A DNA stretch of 10,256 nt from Desulfobacula sp. (GTDB lineage Bacteria; Desulfobacterota; Desulfobacteria; Desulfobacterales; Desulfobacteraceae): contig JAGLFI010000021.1 of assembly GCA_023144585.1 (NCBI GenBank), forward strand, positions 1 to 10,256, in the 5' to 3' direction. The position numbers and the translations under genes are program-made. The number at the start of each line of letters is the position of its first letter. Position 1 is the stretch's first letter. Below the pieces are notes generated by a model. It was not told where the DNA came from. It saw only the letters and a program-made list of their open reading frames with translations, and did no database searches. Shown here in pieces: positions 1-7,511 of this stretch.

Positions 1-40
1 AAAATAGTCACCGAGAATTGCTGGAGGCTCAAGTGCCTAT

Positions 41-69
41 TTTTCAAGGAACTTCAACAATGGTATGAT
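41..69 (+). promoter_or_regulatory. Candidate sigma-70 promoter before the beta-oxidation cluster
   Basis: TTTTCA (41-46) and TATGAT (64-69) are separated by 17 bases, a reasonable match to -35 and -10 elements. Transcription would start near 76, giving a leader of about 47 bases before the ATG at 123. The call rests on hexamer matching alone, and such matches are common in AT-rich DNA. Confidence 0.3.
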
Positions 70-122
70 TTGTGCTTTCTATCTAACAGAAAGATAAAAA
101 CCTTATTCAGGAGAAAATATCA

Positions 123-451
123 ATGGAAATTAAAAAAGTATATGTTTTAGGTGCAGGATTTGCAGTAAACTGTATTCTTGTCCCTATGCTCAACGGGGCT
201 ATTTTTGTTCTTGCCGAGGGCATTGCTGATGCCAAAGATATCGATGACGGGATGACCCTTGGAGCCAACCATCCCATAGGTCCATTTGCATTGGCAGACA
301 TGGTGGGCCTGGACACCATTCTTCTTGTTCTGGAGGGGTTCCACAAGGAGCTGGGGGAAGATACCGTCCTGCCCCCCTTCTAAGGAAGATGGTTAGGGCC
401 AGCTATCTTGGCAGGAAAAGTGGCAAGGGGTTTTATGATTACACAAAATAA
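123..451 (+). pseudogene. 3-hydroxyacyl-CoA (3-hydroxybutyryl-CoA) dehydrogenase remnant
   Basis: An intact family member oxidises 3-hydroxyacyl-CoA to 3-ketoacyl-CoA with NAD+ and is about 280-290 residues long. Here the first residues, MEIKKVYVLGAG, are the start of the NAD-binding Rossmann fold. They run directly into GFAVNCILVPMLNGAIFVLAEGIA, the start of the C-terminal domain, so roughly 170 residues are missing (the rest of the Rossmann fold and the catalytic His region). The deletion keeps the frame. A second lesion follows: the frame stops at 380-382 after a run of six C, while the next frame continues as [20 protein letters not shown], the usual C-terminus, to TAA at 449-451. One extra C would restore the frame. 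AGGAG at 109-113 is a normal ribosome binding site before the ATG. It cannot be an active dehydrogenase. Confidence 0.88.
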
Positions 452-472
452 ATAATTAGTTTGGAGAAAGAT

Positions 473-2287
473 ATGGCACAGCAAGTTGCAGACAGAAGAG
501 ATGTGGATTTTGTACTTCACGAACAATTAAATATAGAACAGTTAAGCAAGTATGAACAATTTGTAGATTTCAATAAAAAAACTATTGACATGGTAGTATC
601 TGAAGCACGGAATCTTGCGCTTAAAGAGTTGCTTCCCTGCCAGAAGGAAGCGGATGAACAAGGCTGTAGTTTTAAAAATGGAACCGTAACTGTACCTGAA
701 GTCTTTCATAGGGCCTATGCATTTTTCAGGGAAGGTGAATGGATTGCCATGTGCGATGATCCGGATTGGGGAGGACAGGGCATGCCCTCGGCTGTTGCAC
801 TGGCTGCCAATAATTATTTTAACGGTGCCAACTTTCCCTTTATGCTTCATAATATCCTGAGCCATGGGGCGGGAAAACTCGTAGAATTCTTTGGCACGGA
901 CAAGCAAAAAGAACTTTTTCTTGAAAATATGTATACCGGTCTATGGGGCGGCTCAATGCTTCTGACCGAGTCTGAAGCTGGATCTGATGTGGGTGCCTTG
1001 ACTACAAAGGCAGTTAAAAATAATAACGATACCTATGCCATCACCGGTAATAAAATTTTTATTTCTTCCGGGGAGAATAATCTGGTAGAAAACATCATCC
1101 ATCCGGTACTGGCAAGAATAGAGGGCGCACCTGATGGTACTGCAGGAATTTCGCTTTTTCTGGTTCCCAAAATCTGGGTTAATGATGATGGAAGTTTTGG
1201 TGAATTCAATGATATGGTTTGCACTGGGATTGAAAAAAAAATGGGGATTCATGGCAATCCGACCTGCTCCATGGCTTTAGGGGGAAAAGGCCAATGCCGC
1301 GGCACCCTTCTGGGGCAGGAAAATCAAGGCATGAGCGCCATGTTTGTCATGATGAATGAAGCCCGCCTTCATGTGGGGATGCAGGGATTTTCATGTGCAT
1401 CTGCATCCTATTGAAACGCCTTGAACTATGCCAGAACCAGGATACAGGGGAAACATCTGCTATCGTCAGCCAAGGATGCTACTTCGGTTCCTATTATCCA
1501 GCATCCGGATATCAGGCGGATTCTTTTAACCATGAAATCTTATTCAGAAGGCATGAGAAGCATTCTTTTTTATATCGGCCTGTTAGAAGACAAGGTAAAG
1601 ATCAGTGAAGACGATGCTGACAGAACACTGTATCAGGGCCTTATTGATGTATTGATCCCGGTGGCCAAAGGCTATATTACTGACAGGGCATTTGAAATGT
1701 GCAGTCACGGAGTTCAGGTTTTTGGGGGATACGGGTTTACCAAAGAGTATCCACAGGAACAGCTCTTAAGAGACTGTAAGATCACCCAGATATATGAAGG
1801 CACCAATGGGATCCAGGCCATGGATCTTCTGGGAAGGAAACGTTCCCTTAATAAAGGGCAGTCTTTTAAAGATCTTTTGGACGAGATTCGGAAAGTCATA
1901 GATACAGCTAAGGGAATCATCAGTTTTAAAGAGGTTGCCTTAAATTTGGAGAAAACAGTCATTAAACTGGCAGAGGTGACACAAAACCTTGGAGAAACCG
2001 TTAAATCTGAAAAAATAATGACGGGCTTTGCCAATGCCCATCCTTTCCTTGATGTGACCGGTGATACTGTCATGGCATGGATGATTCTCTGGAGGGCTGT
2101 TTTGGCTACGAAAAAACTTAACGAAAATCATACAAAGAAAGATATTGAGTTTTATGAGGGACAGCTTAAAAGTGCCCAGTTTTTTATTAATACCGTGTTG
2201 CCGGTTTCCAGAGGAAAAATGGATATGATTCTTTCTAATGATTCGTCAGTTGTTGATATCTCCGAAGCTGCCTTTGGCGGCAAATAA
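473..2287 (+). pseudogene. Acyl-CoA dehydrogenase interrupted by an in-frame TGA
   Basis: This is a long-type FAD acyl-CoA dehydrogenase, similar to the DmdC (3-methylmercaptopropionyl-CoA dehydrogenase) group of about 590-600 residues, which oxidises acyl-CoA to 2-enoyl-CoA and passes electrons to ETF. The frame spans 604 codons from ATG 473, which has GGAG six bases upstream; an upstream TTG at 461 lacks a site. Visible landmarks are LTESEAGSD (164-172, substrate/FAD signature), CSHGVQVFGGYGF (about 410-422) and IYEGTNGIQ, whose Glu (about 442) is the expected catalytic base. TGA at 1412-1414 (codon 314) splits it, and the sequence continues in the same frame with NALNYARTRIQG and no other lesion. 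Damaged neighbours favour a recent nonsense mutation. Sequencing error or stop-codon recoding as selenocysteine remain possible. The second half has no plausible start of its own. Confidence 0.85.
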
Positions 2288-2347
2288 ATATCAAATAAAT
2301 TGAGTAATAATGCATTCAACGGAAATTTTTAGAACAGGAATAAAAAT

Positions 2348-3598
2348 ATGAAAGATATAGTTATTGTTTCAGCTTGTAGGACAGCCATCGGAGCGTTCGG
2401 CGGCACATTAAAAGATTTGAACGGGGCAAAGATTGCCAGTATTACCATGAAAGAAGCTATAAAAAGAGCAGGAATCGAGTCTGCTCTTATTGATGATGTA
2501 AGATACGGTACCTGTATTGAACACCATGATACCTTAAATACAACTCGTGTGGCAGCACTCATGGCAGGCATACCGGACACGGTCCCGGCAGTTACTGTGA
2601 ACAGGGTCTGTATTTCGGGTATGGAAGCTACCCTCTCCGGGGCTGCCATGATTCAGGTCGGTATGGCTGACATAATACTTTCCGGGGGTGTAGAGCATAT
2701 GTCAGGGGTGCCATATACAGTGCCCAAGGCTAGATGGGGATGCCGCCTCCAGGATCAGCGATTTGTGGATGCAATGATTCATGCTCTTCATTGTGGTTCT
2801 CATATACTTCCCTTTGACAGTACTGCTCCTTTGGATACTGAAAAAGCACCGGCAAGCTATTTTATGGGTAAGCCTTATATCATGGGACATACTGCTGAAT
2901 TTATTGCCCAGAAGTTTAATATCAGCAGGGAAGAAATGGATGAAGTTGCCTTAAGAAGCCACAATAATACTGAACGAGCAACCAATGACGGATCTTTTAA
3001 AGAAGAAATTGTGCCAATAGAAGTGCCCCAGCGTAAAAAAGATCCTATTATATTTGATAAGGATGAACATTTCAGGCCGGGCATGACCATGGAAAAACTT
3101 CAGAATCTCCCGGCAGCATTTATTCCTGAAACAGGAAAGGTTACAGCTGAAAATTCCAGTGGTCTTAATGACGGATCCACGGGCATGATTATCATGTCAG
3201 CTGAAAAAGCAAAGGAACTTGGCCTGAAACCAATTGCAAGGATAAAAGCGTCCGGCATGGGTGCCTGCCATCCGATCATCATGGGCATGTCTCCGGTTCC
3301 AGCTGTGAAAGACCTTATGAAAAAAAGCGGTCTTGCCATTAATGATTTTGAACTAATTGAAGTCAACGAAGCGTTTGCCTCACAATACATCGGGTGTGAG
3401 AAAGAATCGGGCTTGAACCGGGAAATCACCAATGTGAATGGTTCCGGCATCGATTTGGGACACCCTGTGGGATCAACCGGAGCAAGGATCATGATTACCT
3501 TGATGTATGCCATGAAAAAAAGGGGAAAAAGTCTTGGTCTTGCCACGCTTTGCGGCGGCGGCGGAGTTTCCATGGCCTGTGCCATTGAAATGCTTTGA
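2348..3598 (+). CDS. Thiolase family acetyl-CoA C-acyltransferase
   Basis: A 416-residue thiolase that cleaves 3-ketoacyl-CoA with CoA to acetyl-CoA and a shortened acyl-CoA, or runs the reverse condensation. The family landmarks are in order: the nucleophilic Cys88 in NRVCISGMEA, NEAFA near 358, the active-site His in GHPVG near 386, and the second catalytic Cys in CGGGG near 403. The common NRVCGSG or NRVCASG becomes CISG here. Residues about 137-175, between the N-terminal half and GHTAEFIA, are longer than in classical 390-residue thiolases; from memory this is typical of thiolases in sulfate reducers. AGGA lies eight bases before the ATG. The frame has no lesion, unlike the genes on either side. 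Chain length preference cannot be read from sequence. Confidence 0.92.
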   Translation: MKDIVIVSACRTAIGAFGGTLKDLNGAKIASITMKEAIKRAGIESALIDDVRYGTCIEHHDTLNTTRVAALMAGIPDTVPAVTVNRVCISGMEATLSGAAMIQVGMADIILSGGVEHMSGVPYTVPKARWGCRLQDQRFVDAMIHALHCGSHILPFDSTAPLDTEKAPASYFMGKPYIMGHTAEFIAQKFNISREEMDEVALRSHNNTERATNDGSFKEEIVPIEVPQRKKDPIIFDKDEHFRPGMTMEKLQNLPAAFIPETGKVTAENSSGLNDGSTGMIIMSAEKAKELGLKPIARIKASGMGACHPIIMGMSPVPAVKDLMKKSGLAINDFELIEVNEAFASQYIGCEKESGLNREITNVNGSGIDLGHPVGSTGARIMITLMYAMKKRGKSLGLATLCGGGGVSMACAIEML

Positions 3599-3948
3599 TT
3601 CTTTTCCATCTATTATATAAAAAATTGGAATATTATCATGACAATTTCATCAGCACCTATTCTGAACTTGAAAATGAATGCAATCAGGTTGCTAACGCTC
3701 TTGCAGATATAGATGTAAAGAATGATGACAACATTAAAGCAGTTGTCCTTACCGGTGGTGGCAATCATTTTTCAGCAAGGGGTGATGTAAAAGGTGATAT
3801 TGACCCATTAAGGCATATGACTACTGATGAATTTAAAGTCTATTTCAAACCAATAAATCAGTTGTATGTTGATTTATACAACCTAAATAAACCAACAATT
3901 GCGGCCACACGCACTGAAGATCACAAAGAATATAAAGATGAAATTTGA
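3599..3948 (+). pseudogene. Enoyl-CoA hydratase/isomerase remnant
   Basis: The frame ending at TGA 3946-3948 reads SELENECNQVANALADID, then IKAVVLTGGGNHFSARGDVKG, then LNKPTIAA, all typical of the N-terminal half of a crotonase-fold protein. Its natural start is missing: the region after the thiolase stop offers no ATG with a ribosome site in this frame. After KPTIAA the text jumps to TRTEDHKE, which resembles the C-terminal TEDHKEG motif of the same family. So the middle of the protein, with both catalytic Glu residues, appears deleted in frame. The usual SAGGD oxyanion loop also carries Arg (SARGD). The end overlaps the start of the next gene by 11 bases, so any residual translation could feed into it. 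It is not a functional hydratase. Confidence 0.75.
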
Positions 3949-4711
3949 AGATATTATTTTAGAAACATCGGATCACGTTGCAGTCATCACATTGAACCGG
4001 CCGCAAAGCTTGAACGCTATCACCAGCAGCATGTTGTTGGATATTAATTCTGCTCTGGAAAAGATTGAATCAGATAAAATGATCAGGGCACTGGTGTTGA
4101 CAGGGGGAGAAAAGGTCTTTGCTGCAGGGTTTGATATCAAGGAAATTTTAACCATTACGTCACCGGCAGATGCCAATTTATTCCTTTCAAATATTCACCA
4201 ATCCTACAACCGGTTGGCAGCTTTGGAAATCCCTGTGATCGCAGCTGCCAGCGGCTTAACATTTGGCGGGGGATTTGAACTTGCCCTGGCTTGTGATTAC
4301 AGGATCGCCTCTGACACTGCCAAGTTCGCTTTACCCGAAATTAATCTGGGCCTGATACCGGGTGCCGGTGGGACCCAGCGGCTGCCCAGAATCATCGGAA
4401 TGGGAAGGGCCAATGAAATGTTATTGACAGGAAGCCCAGTATCTGCCCAAAAAGTCTTGGGAATGGGATTGGTCAATTGCGTGACCACACCTGATAGTTT
4501 GGTGGATAAAGCCATAAAGATGGCAGAGCAGGTTGCATCCAAGCCCGGCTTTGCCTTGAAGGTAATTAAAAAAGTGGTTCAAACAGGAATGAATACAGAT
4601 CTTACGTCTGCACTTGACAATGAAGCTCGGTGTTTTGAAATGCTGTTTTCAACCTGGGACCAAAAAGAGGGTGTGGCAGCTTTTGTGGAAAAAAGAAGAC
4701 CTAACTTTTAG
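3938..4711 (+). CDS. Enoyl-CoA hydratase (crotonase family)
   Basis: A 257-residue crotonase, the normal family length, that hydrates 2-enoyl-CoA to 3-hydroxyacyl-CoA. LTGGEKVFAAGFDIKE (54-69) forms the first part of the oxyanion hole. GGGFELALACD (110-120) supplies Glu114, and LPEINLGLIPGAGGTQR (132-148) supplies Glu134; these match the two catalytic Glu residues of rat mitochondrial crotonase. The C-terminus ends in the usual EGVAAFVEKRRPNF. The ATG at 3938 starts at the family's normal N-terminus (FEDIILETSDHVAVITLNRP). An upstream TTG at 3899 would add 13 residues belonging to the remnant. No strong ribosome site precedes the ATG, so translation may depend on ribosomes arriving from upstream. 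The gene appears intact and is the second hydratase copy in the cluster. Confidence 0.9.
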   Translation: MKFEDIILETSDHVAVITLNRPQSLNAITSSMLLDINSALEKIESDKMIRALVLTGGEKVFAAGFDIKEILTITSPADANLFLSNIHQSYNRLAALEIPVIAAASGLTFGGGFELALACDYRIASDTAKFALPEINLGLIPGAGGTQRLPRIIGMGRANEMLLTGSPVSAQKVLGMGLVNCVTTPDSLVDKAIKMAEQVASKPGFALKVIKKVVQTGMNTDLTSALDNEARCFEMLFSTWDQKEGVAAFVEKRRPNF

Positions 4712-4750
4712 GGAATATTGATTTTTTTATTGAAAGGAGACACACAATCA

Positions 4751-4985
4751 CGATATCCATATGCTTTCCGTTTCATCGGTTTGATCTCTGCACTGACCCA
4801 TGATTTCAGAATTCTGATTGCAGTACGGCTGTTCCAGGGCATCTTTATCCCGGCCCTGACAGCCAGCCTGGTAGCCTGGTTGGATACACCCGCCTCTTCA
4901 CTGGCGGTATGCTTTTTTGTGGCATCTGTTTTTTGTGATTCCATTTGTGACAGGTTTTTTTGAAAAAAAAGCGGCGCTATATTGA
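4751..4985 (+). pseudogene. MFS transporter fragment
   Basis: The 380-base gap between the hydratase and hisI holds a degraded membrane-protein fragment. One frame reads RFIGLISALTHDFRILIAVRLFQGIFIPALTASLVAWL, matching helices 3 and 4 of major facilitator transporters, including the RxxQGxxxPAL pattern. Around 4890-4900 the likeness moves to another frame, HWRYAFLWHLFFVIPFVTGFFEKK, which looks like the next helix with its WR(Y/W)xF entry and ends at TGA 4983-4985. The start, the first two helices and everything beyond about helix 5 are absent. GGAG near 4736 is followed by no usable start. The fragment is too short to transport anything; its substrate cannot be guessed. Confidence 0.6.
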
Positions 4986-5022
4986 TAGTGGAATTTATTG
5001 TAATTTTGCAATTTTTTAAAAT

Positions 5023-5053
5023 TTGACTTTTTAAATGATTCCGGTTATTTAAT
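5023..5053 (+). promoter_or_regulatory. Candidate promoter of the hisI-era operon
   Basis: In a very AT-rich stretch after the MFS fragment, TTGACT (5023-5028) is followed either by TATTTA at 5046 (17-base spacer) or by TTTAAT at 5048 (19-base spacer, five of six -10 bases). This is the only sizeable non-coding gap before hisI, so a promoter is expected here. The exact hexamers are a guess. No leader peptide rich in His codons is visible. Confidence 0.4.
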
Positions 5054-5075
5054 TAAGTTTTGATTACTACCTTTC

Positions 5076-5082
5076 AAAGGAG
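5076..5082 (+). promoter_or_regulatory. Ribosome binding site deciding the hisI start
   Basis: AAAGGAG is a strong Shine-Dalgarno match. In-frame TTG codons at 5083 and 5086 lie 0 and 3 bases away, too close. The ATG at 5095 is 12 bases away, slightly long but the best of the three and consistent with the family's N-terminus. Confidence 0.6.
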
Positions 5083-5094
5083 TTGTTGCAGGCC

Positions 5095-5481
5095 ATGGAA
5101 AAATATGATTTTAAACTTGATTTTAAAAAGGGCAATGGATTGATTCCCGTTATTGCACAGGATGATAAAACGGGTGAAGTCCTGATGCTGGCCTACATGA
5201 ATGAACAAGCCTTTAATGAAACTTTGAAAACAGGGAAAGCCACTTATTACAGCAGATCAAGGAATGCATTGTGGAAAAAAGGAGAAACATCCGGTCATGT
5301 ACAGCATGTAAAAGAAATCCGGGTGGATTGTGATAATGATACAATCCTTTTAAAGGTGGATCAGGTCGGTAATGCAGCGTGTCATAAAGGGTATAAGAGT
5401 TGTTTTTTTTCAAAAATAGTAGAAAATGATTTAAAAATAGTAGAATCGAAAATTTTTGATCCAAACGAGGTATATAAATAA
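5095..5481 (+). CDS. hisI: Phosphoribosyl-AMP cyclohydrolase
   Basis: HisI opens the adenine ring of phosphoribosyl-AMP, the third step of histidine biosynthesis, as a Zn/Mg-dependent cytosolic dimer. The 128-residue product has the whole signature: [16 protein letters not shown] (53-68), the metal-binding DCDND (Asp78, Asp80, Asp82), then [14 protein letters not shown] with Cys96 and Cys103; Cys79 completes the three zinc cysteines. It is the stand-alone form; no HisE domain follows. The tail after CFF carries a short duplicated segment ([12 protein letters not shown]) from a 13-base direct repeat. The TAA stop shares one base with the hisG ATG (TAATG), so the two are translationally coupled and transcribed together. 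Start chosen at ATG 5095 rather than the TTG at 5083. Confidence 0.95.
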   Translation: MEKYDFKLDFKKGNGLIPVIAQDDKTGEVLMLAYMNEQAFNETLKTGKATYYSRSRNALWKKGETSGHVQHVKEIRVDCDNDTILLKVDQVGNAACHKGYKSCFFSKIVENDLKIVESKIFDPNEVYK

Positions 5482-6356
5482 TGGGGAAAATACTCAAATT
5501 AGGCATTCCCAAGGGAAGCCTTCAGAATGCAACAATAAATCTTTTTAAACGCTCGGGATGGAAAATTAATATTGAAGGAAGAAGCTATTTTCCTGATATA
5601 AATGATGAGTCCATTGAATGCGCCCTGTGCCGTGCCCAGGAGATGTCCATCAATGTTGAAAGCGGCGTCATCGATGCCGGATTGACTGGCCTTGATTGGA
5701 TTGCAGAGCATGAATCCGATGTCCATGTCGTGACCGATCTTATCTATTCCAAAGTCAGTGCACGTCCTGCAAGATGGGTGATTGCCGTTGCAAATGATTC
5801 TCCCATGAAAACCCTTGAGGACCTTGCAGGTAAAACCATTTCCACAGAACTTGTAAAATTTACAAAACGGTTTTTTAAGGATAGGAATATTGATGTAAAC
5901 ATAAAATTTTCCTGGGGTGCCACTGAAGCTAAAATTGTTTCAGGCCTTGCAGATGCCATTGTAGAGATCACGGAAACCGAGAGTACGATTAAGGCTCATA
6001 ATTTAAGGGTGATCCATGAAGTCATGCAAACCAATACCCAGTTGATTGCAAATAAAGCAGCCTGGGAAATTCCAGAGAAAAAACAGAAAATTGAACAGAT
6101 CTCTTTGTTGTTACAGGCGGCGCTGGTTGCTGAAAAACTTGTGGGAATCAAAATGAATGTGCCTGAAGATAAAATTGCAAGGGTCGTTTCTCTTCTCCCA
6201 AGTCTGAATGCACCCACCATAGCGTCTTTGTATCAATCCGACTGGTTTTCCGTTGAAACGATTGTTGATGCAGGGCTGGTCAGGGATTTGATTCCAAAGC
6301 TCTTAAAAGTTGGTGCAGAAGGAATTATTGAATATCCGTTAAACAAGGTGCTTTAA
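5481..6356 (+). CDS. hisG: ATP phosphoribosyltransferase, long form
   Basis: HisG joins ATP and PRPP to phosphoribosyl-ATP, the first committed step of histidine synthesis. At 291 residues it is the long, self-sufficient form: two periplasmic-binding-like catalytic domains (about 1-210) plus a C-terminal ACT-like regulatory domain (about 215-291) that in the family senses histidine, so no HisZ partner is needed. Visible landmarks are LGIPKGSLQ (7-15), DAGLTGLDWI (65-74) and WGATEAKIVSGLADAIVEI (145-163). One oddity is in the loop that normally reads TG(S/T/A)T and binds the phosphates of PRPP: here it is TEST, with Glu167 where Gly is expected. Whether this impairs the enzyme or is a lineage variant cannot be decided here. 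GAGG about 11 bases upstream lies inside hisI, and the next gene begins immediately after the stop. Confidence 0.95.
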   Translation: MGKILKLGIPKGSLQNATINLFKRSGWKINIEGRSYFPDINDESIECALCRAQEMSINVESGVIDAGLTGLDWIAEHESDVHVVTDLIYSKVSARPARWVIAVANDSPMKTLEDLAGKTISTELVKFTKRFFKDRNIDVNIKFSWGATEAKIVSGLADAIVEITETESTIKAHNLRVIHEVMQTNTQLIANKAAWEIPEKKQKIEQISLLLQAALVAEKLVGIKMNVPEDKIARVVSLLPSLNAPTIASLYQSDWFSVETIVDAGLVRDLIPKLLKVGAEGIIEYPLNKVL

Positions 6357-7511
6357 ATGAAACCTGCTGACAGATGTGAAAATATAACGCCTTTTATCGT
6401 GATGGAGATCCTTGAAAAGATTCATAAAATGGAAGACTCCGGTATTGATGTCATCCACATGGAGATCGGGGAGCCTGACTTTAATGTGCCCGAGTGTGTC
6501 AATAGGGTCAGTATCGAAGCTTTGTCAGGAAATGAGACGCATTATACCCACAGCCTGGGTGATATCCGGCTGAGGGAGGCTATCAGTGAATATCACAAAA
6601 CAACCTATAATACTAGTATTGATCCAGGTCAGATTCTGGTGACCTCAGGCACTTCTCCGGCCATGCTGCTGTTGTTTTCCGCCCTTGTAAATCCCGGGGA
6701 TGAGGTTATTATCTCTGATCCGCACTATGCCTGTTATGCAAATTTCATTAATTATGTTCAAGGGGTTCCGGTGACGGTACAGGTTTCGGAAGAGGAAGGG
6801 TTTATTTATACCCCGGAGGCGATAAAAGAGAAAATGACCTCTAAGACCCGTGCGATTTTTATTAATTCTCCCTCCAATCCAACAGGCAATGTTATGCCAA
6901 AGAAAAGAATGCAGCAGATTGTGGATATAGCCCGCACCAACAATCTTTATGTGATTTCAGATGAGATATATCATGGACTTGTATATGAAGGAAAGGAACA
7001 TTCAATTTATGAGTTTACAGACAAAGCCTTTGTATTGAACGGGTTTTCAAAACTTTTTGCCATGACGGGCCTGCGCCTTGGATATCTGATATCACCGCCT
7101 GAATTTGTCCGGGCATTACAGATTCTCCAGCAAAATTTTTTCATTTGTGCCAACTCCGTTATCCAGCTGGCAGGCGCGGCAGCCTTAAAGGATGCCCATA
7201 AAGAAACCCAGATTATGCGGGAGACATACAATAAGCGCCGCATCTATGTTATTGAGAGATTAAAGAAAATGGGGCTTGGAGTGACGATTGAACCCACAGG
7301 TGCTTTTTACGTATTTGTCAATGCAAAACATATCTCAAATGATTCATATGCCCTTGCGTTTGATATTTTGGAAAAAGCCCATGTCGGGGTTACCCCGGGG
7401 ATTGATTTTGGGGCAAACGGGGAGGGGTATTTACGATTTTCCTATGCAAATGCCATGGAGAACCTGAAAATCGGCCTTGACCGTATGGAAGGTTATTTAA
7501 GCGAGTTATAA
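6357..7511 (+). CDS. PLP-dependent class I/II aminotransferase (aspartate aminotransferase-like)
   Basis: A 384-residue fold-type I aminotransferase. Visible features are the N-terminal GEPDFNVP (38-45), the PLP-phosphate region TSGTSPAM (96-103), NPTG (174-177, Asn to PLP), SDEIYHGLVYEG (201-212, with Asp202 and Tyr205), the Schiff-base Lys232 in NGFSKLFAMTGLRLGY, and the substrate-carboxylate Arg360 in YLRFSYA. These place it with the aspartate/alanine aminotransferases of subgroup I-gamma rather than with typical HisC, although it sits beside hisI and hisG. Transamination of an amino acid with 2-oxoglutarate is secure; the preferred substrate is not. It abuts hisG without a gap, with AAGGTG seven bases upstream, and its stop shares one base with the next ATG. 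No lesions seen. Confidence 0.9.
   Translation: MKPADRCENITPFIVMEILEKIHKMEDSGIDVIHMEIGEPDFNVPECVNRVSIEALSGNETHYTHSLGDIRLREAISEYHKTTYNTSIDPGQILVTSGTSPAMLLLFSALVNPGDEVIISDPHYACYANFINYVQGVPVTVQVSEEEGFIYTPEAIKEKMTSKTRAIFINSPSNPTGNVMPKKRMQQIVDIARTNNLYVISDEIYHGLVYEGKEHSIYEFTDKAFVLNGFSKLFAMTGLRLGYLISPPEFVRALQILQQNFFICANSVIQLAGAAALKDAHKETQIMRETYNKRRIYVIERLKKMGLGVTIEPTGAFYVFVNAKHISNDSYALAFDILEKAHVGVTPGIDFGANGEGYLRFSYANAMENLKIGLDRMEGYLSEL

Noticed and set aside
1..68. Short open stretch at the left edge (frame 3, reading NSHRELLEAQVPIFQGTSTMV then stop at 66-68), possibly the end of an upstream gene.
   Set aside because: Too short to recognise, and frame 1 is also open to about 150. Neither peptide matches a family I can name.
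1421..2287. Independent gene starting at TTG 1421 (second half of the acyl-CoA dehydrogenase).
   Set aside because: No ribosome site, same frame as the upstream half, and the fold would lack its N-terminal domains. It is the continuation of one interrupted gene.
3100..3609. Long minus-strand open frame (169 codons) opposite the thiolase.
   Set aside because: A shadow of the thiolase frame. The thiolase motifs on the plus strand are unambiguous.
4700..4712. CCTAA-CTT-TTAGG hairpin at the end of the enoyl-CoA hydratase gene as a terminator.
   Set aside because: The stem is only five pairs, mostly A-T, and the T run follows after a gap of about ten bases. It is too weak to call.
4971..5094. 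His-rich leader peptide or attenuator before hisI.
   Set aside because: No run of His codons and no paired terminator/antiterminator hairpins are visible in the AT-rich leader.
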